Position numbers and translations under genes: made by a program
The notes under the pieces: generated by a model
Told to the model about the DNA's origin: nothing
Database searches by the model: none
What the model saw: only the letters and a program-made list of their open reading frames with translations
In this document: positions 63,020 to 64,000 of the stretch, one piece after another
How positions within the stretch are numbered: the first letter of the stretch is position 1
How the letters are laid out: each line of letters starts with the position of its first letter
Assembly: GCF_023156585.1 (NCBI RefSeq)
Contig: NZ_JALNMI010000001.1
Location: 372,001 to 436,000 of the forward strand
Origin: Subsaxibacter sp. CAU 1640
Lineage (GTDB): Bacteria; Bacteroidota; Bacteroidia; Flavobacteriales; Flavobacteriaceae
Reading direction: 5' to 3'
DNA: 64,000 nt

Positions 63020-63043
63020 TTAGTTCGGAACAAACCGAACTAA
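63020..63043. promoter_or_regulatory. Operator-like palindrome of the efflux operon
   Basis: TTAGTTCGG (63020-63028), six bases, then CCGAACTAA (63035-63043): a perfect 9-bp inverted repeat upstream of and next to the -7 box. Likely bound by the GbsR/MarR regulator. Confidence 0.7.
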
Positions 63044-63071
63044 ACGAAGTTAAATGATTGTTAAATAAAAA

Positions 63072-63095
63072 AAACCGATGCGTTAACATCGGTTT
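63072..63095 (-). terminator. Terminator of pheS
   Basis: Stem AAACCGATG/CATCGGTTT with a 6-nt loop, followed on the reverse strand by a run of eight T. It lies 19 bp after the pheS stop. Confidence 0.8.
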
Positions 63096-63113
63096 AAATA
63101 TCTAAATGTGATT

Positions 63114-64000
63114 TTACAAAGCTGATTTAAACTGCTCCAAAAACCGTACGTCATTTTCGCTCAACAACCGAATGTCACCAATTTGATGTAGCAACATGGT
63201 GATTCGGTCAATACCCATTCCGAAGGCGAATCCTGAATAGGTTTTTGAATCGATGCCACAGTTTTCGAGAACATTTGGGTCTACCATACCGCAACCCATT
63301 ATTTCCAACCAACCGGTTCCTTTTGTGATTCTGTAATCAATTTCTGTTTCCAATCCCCAATAGACATCCACTTCGGCACTCGGTTCTGTAAACGGAAAAT
63401 AGGACGGACGCAAACGGATTTTTGATTTTCCGAACATTTCCGTCGTAAAGTATTGTAAAGTTTGTTTCAAATCGGCAAAACTTACATCTTTATCAATATA
63501 CAAACCTTCCACTTGGTGGAAAAAACAATGCGAACGCGCTGAAATAGCCTCGTTTCTATAAACGCGACCTGGAGAAATCGTACGAATTGGCGGTTTGTTA
63601 TTTTCCATATAGCGCACTTGTACTGAACTTGTATGCGTACGAAGCAAAATATCTGGATTGGTCTGGATGAAAAAGGTATCCTGCATATCGCGCGCTGGAT
63701 GATATTCCGGCAAATTCAATGCTGTAAAATTGTGCCAATCATCCTCAATTTCTGGTCCTTCGCTGACGTTGAAACCAATACGGGAAAAAATATCAATAAT
63801 TTGATTTTTCACTATGGAAATTGGATGTCTAGCACCTATTTCTACCGGCTCGCCTGGACGTGACAAATCGCCATAAATGCCTTTGACTTCTTCCTTGCCT
63901 TCCAATTCTTCCTTTAAAGCATTGACTTTGTCTTCGGCAGTCGTTTTTAATTTATTGATAACCTGACCAAATTCTTTCTTTTGGTCATTGGCAACATTTT
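63114..64000 (-). CDS. pheS: Phenylalanyl-tRNA synthetase alpha subunit, N-terminal part off the window
   Basis: Reverse frame open to the right edge, so the N-terminal coiled-coil arm is incomplete (visible from [20 protein letters not shown]). The catalytic core includes [20 protein letters not shown] (motif 2 region), [20 protein letters not shown]-type block ([20 protein letters not shown]) and [20 protein letters not shown] (motif 3). The enzyme charges tRNA-Phe with the beta subunit, which is not nearby in the visible DNA. Complete C-terminus and terminator present. Confidence 0.96.
   Translation of the reverse strand, partial: NVANDQKKEFGQVINKLKTTAEDKVNALKEELEGKEEVKGIYGDLSRPGEPVEIGARHPISIVKNQIIDIFSRIGFNVSEGPEIEDDWHNFTALNLPEYHPARDMQDTFFIQTNPDILLRTHTSSVQVRYMENNKPPIRTISPGRVYRNEAISARSHCFFHQVEGLYIDKDVSFADLKQTLQYFTTEMFGKSKIRLRPSYFPFTEPSAEVDVYWGLETEIDYRITKGTGWLEIMGCGMVDPNVLENCGIDSKTYSGFAFGMGIDRITMLLHQIGDIRLLSENDVRFLEQFKSAL

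Overview
The window is chromosomal DNA of a member of the Bacteroidota, most likely the family Flavobacteriaceae. The evidence is low GC, promoter boxes of the Bacteroidetes type (TAnnTTTG), weak ribosome binding sites with several TTG/GTG starts, a secreted metalloprotease with a type IX secretion C-terminal domain, a LytTR/LytS-type two-component pair with TPR repeats, a bifunctional ornithine-lipid synthase (OlsF type), and family-specific genes (DUF3109, DUF4286, DUF4199, HTTM). I cannot name the genus.

Layout. 1-9062: the start of nrdB (reverse, cut by the left edge), a TPR histidine kinase/LytTR regulator pair, and small housekeeping genes (MarC, a short FAD oxidoreductase, an S41 protease, dCMP deaminase, a HupE/UreJ protein). 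9133-16364: a damage-tolerance locus. It holds a Y-family polymerase, a second DnaE-type polymerase, a divergent LexA-like XRE-S24 repressor and a DEDD exonuclease/GIY-YIG fusion. A VapBC-like toxin-antitoxin pair lies between the two polymerase genes. 16396-21150: a 4.7-kb integrative element inserted at the 3' end of tRNA-Leu(CAA). It carries a tyrosine integrase, an excisionase-like HTH protein, several unknown small genes, a winged-helix-like protein followed by four 22-bp iteron-like repeats and an AT-rich stretch, and a cargo protein with a HEPN-like RX4H motif.

21363-45160 is mainly core genome: prs, rplY, pth, an M43 metalloprotease, ribF, serS, rsmA, mgtE, a hydroxyacid dehydrogenase, a small membrane LuxR protein followed by a VOC/DUF4199/DUF1801/VOC operon, olsF, aspartate kinase and fbp. 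45298-56190 holds mfd, a second PIN-type toxin-antitoxin pair, a TlpA-like thioredoxin, a lipoprotein, gpsA, a nine-copy 21-bp tandem repeat and an S9 peptidase. 56169-63033 is an RND efflux operon in the order regulator (GbsR/MarR), adaptor, pump, outer-membrane channel, regulator (TetR). The window ends inside pheS (reverse).

The most interesting parts are the compact tRNA-Leu element, which looks like an integrative plasmid or satellite with its own candidate origin; the repressor-controlled mutasome-like locus interrupted by a toxin-antitoxin pair; the heptad-encoding minisatellite behind gpsA; and a LytTR-type direct repeat in front of the LytTR regulator gene. All functions are assigned by reading the sequence. 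No database search was run.
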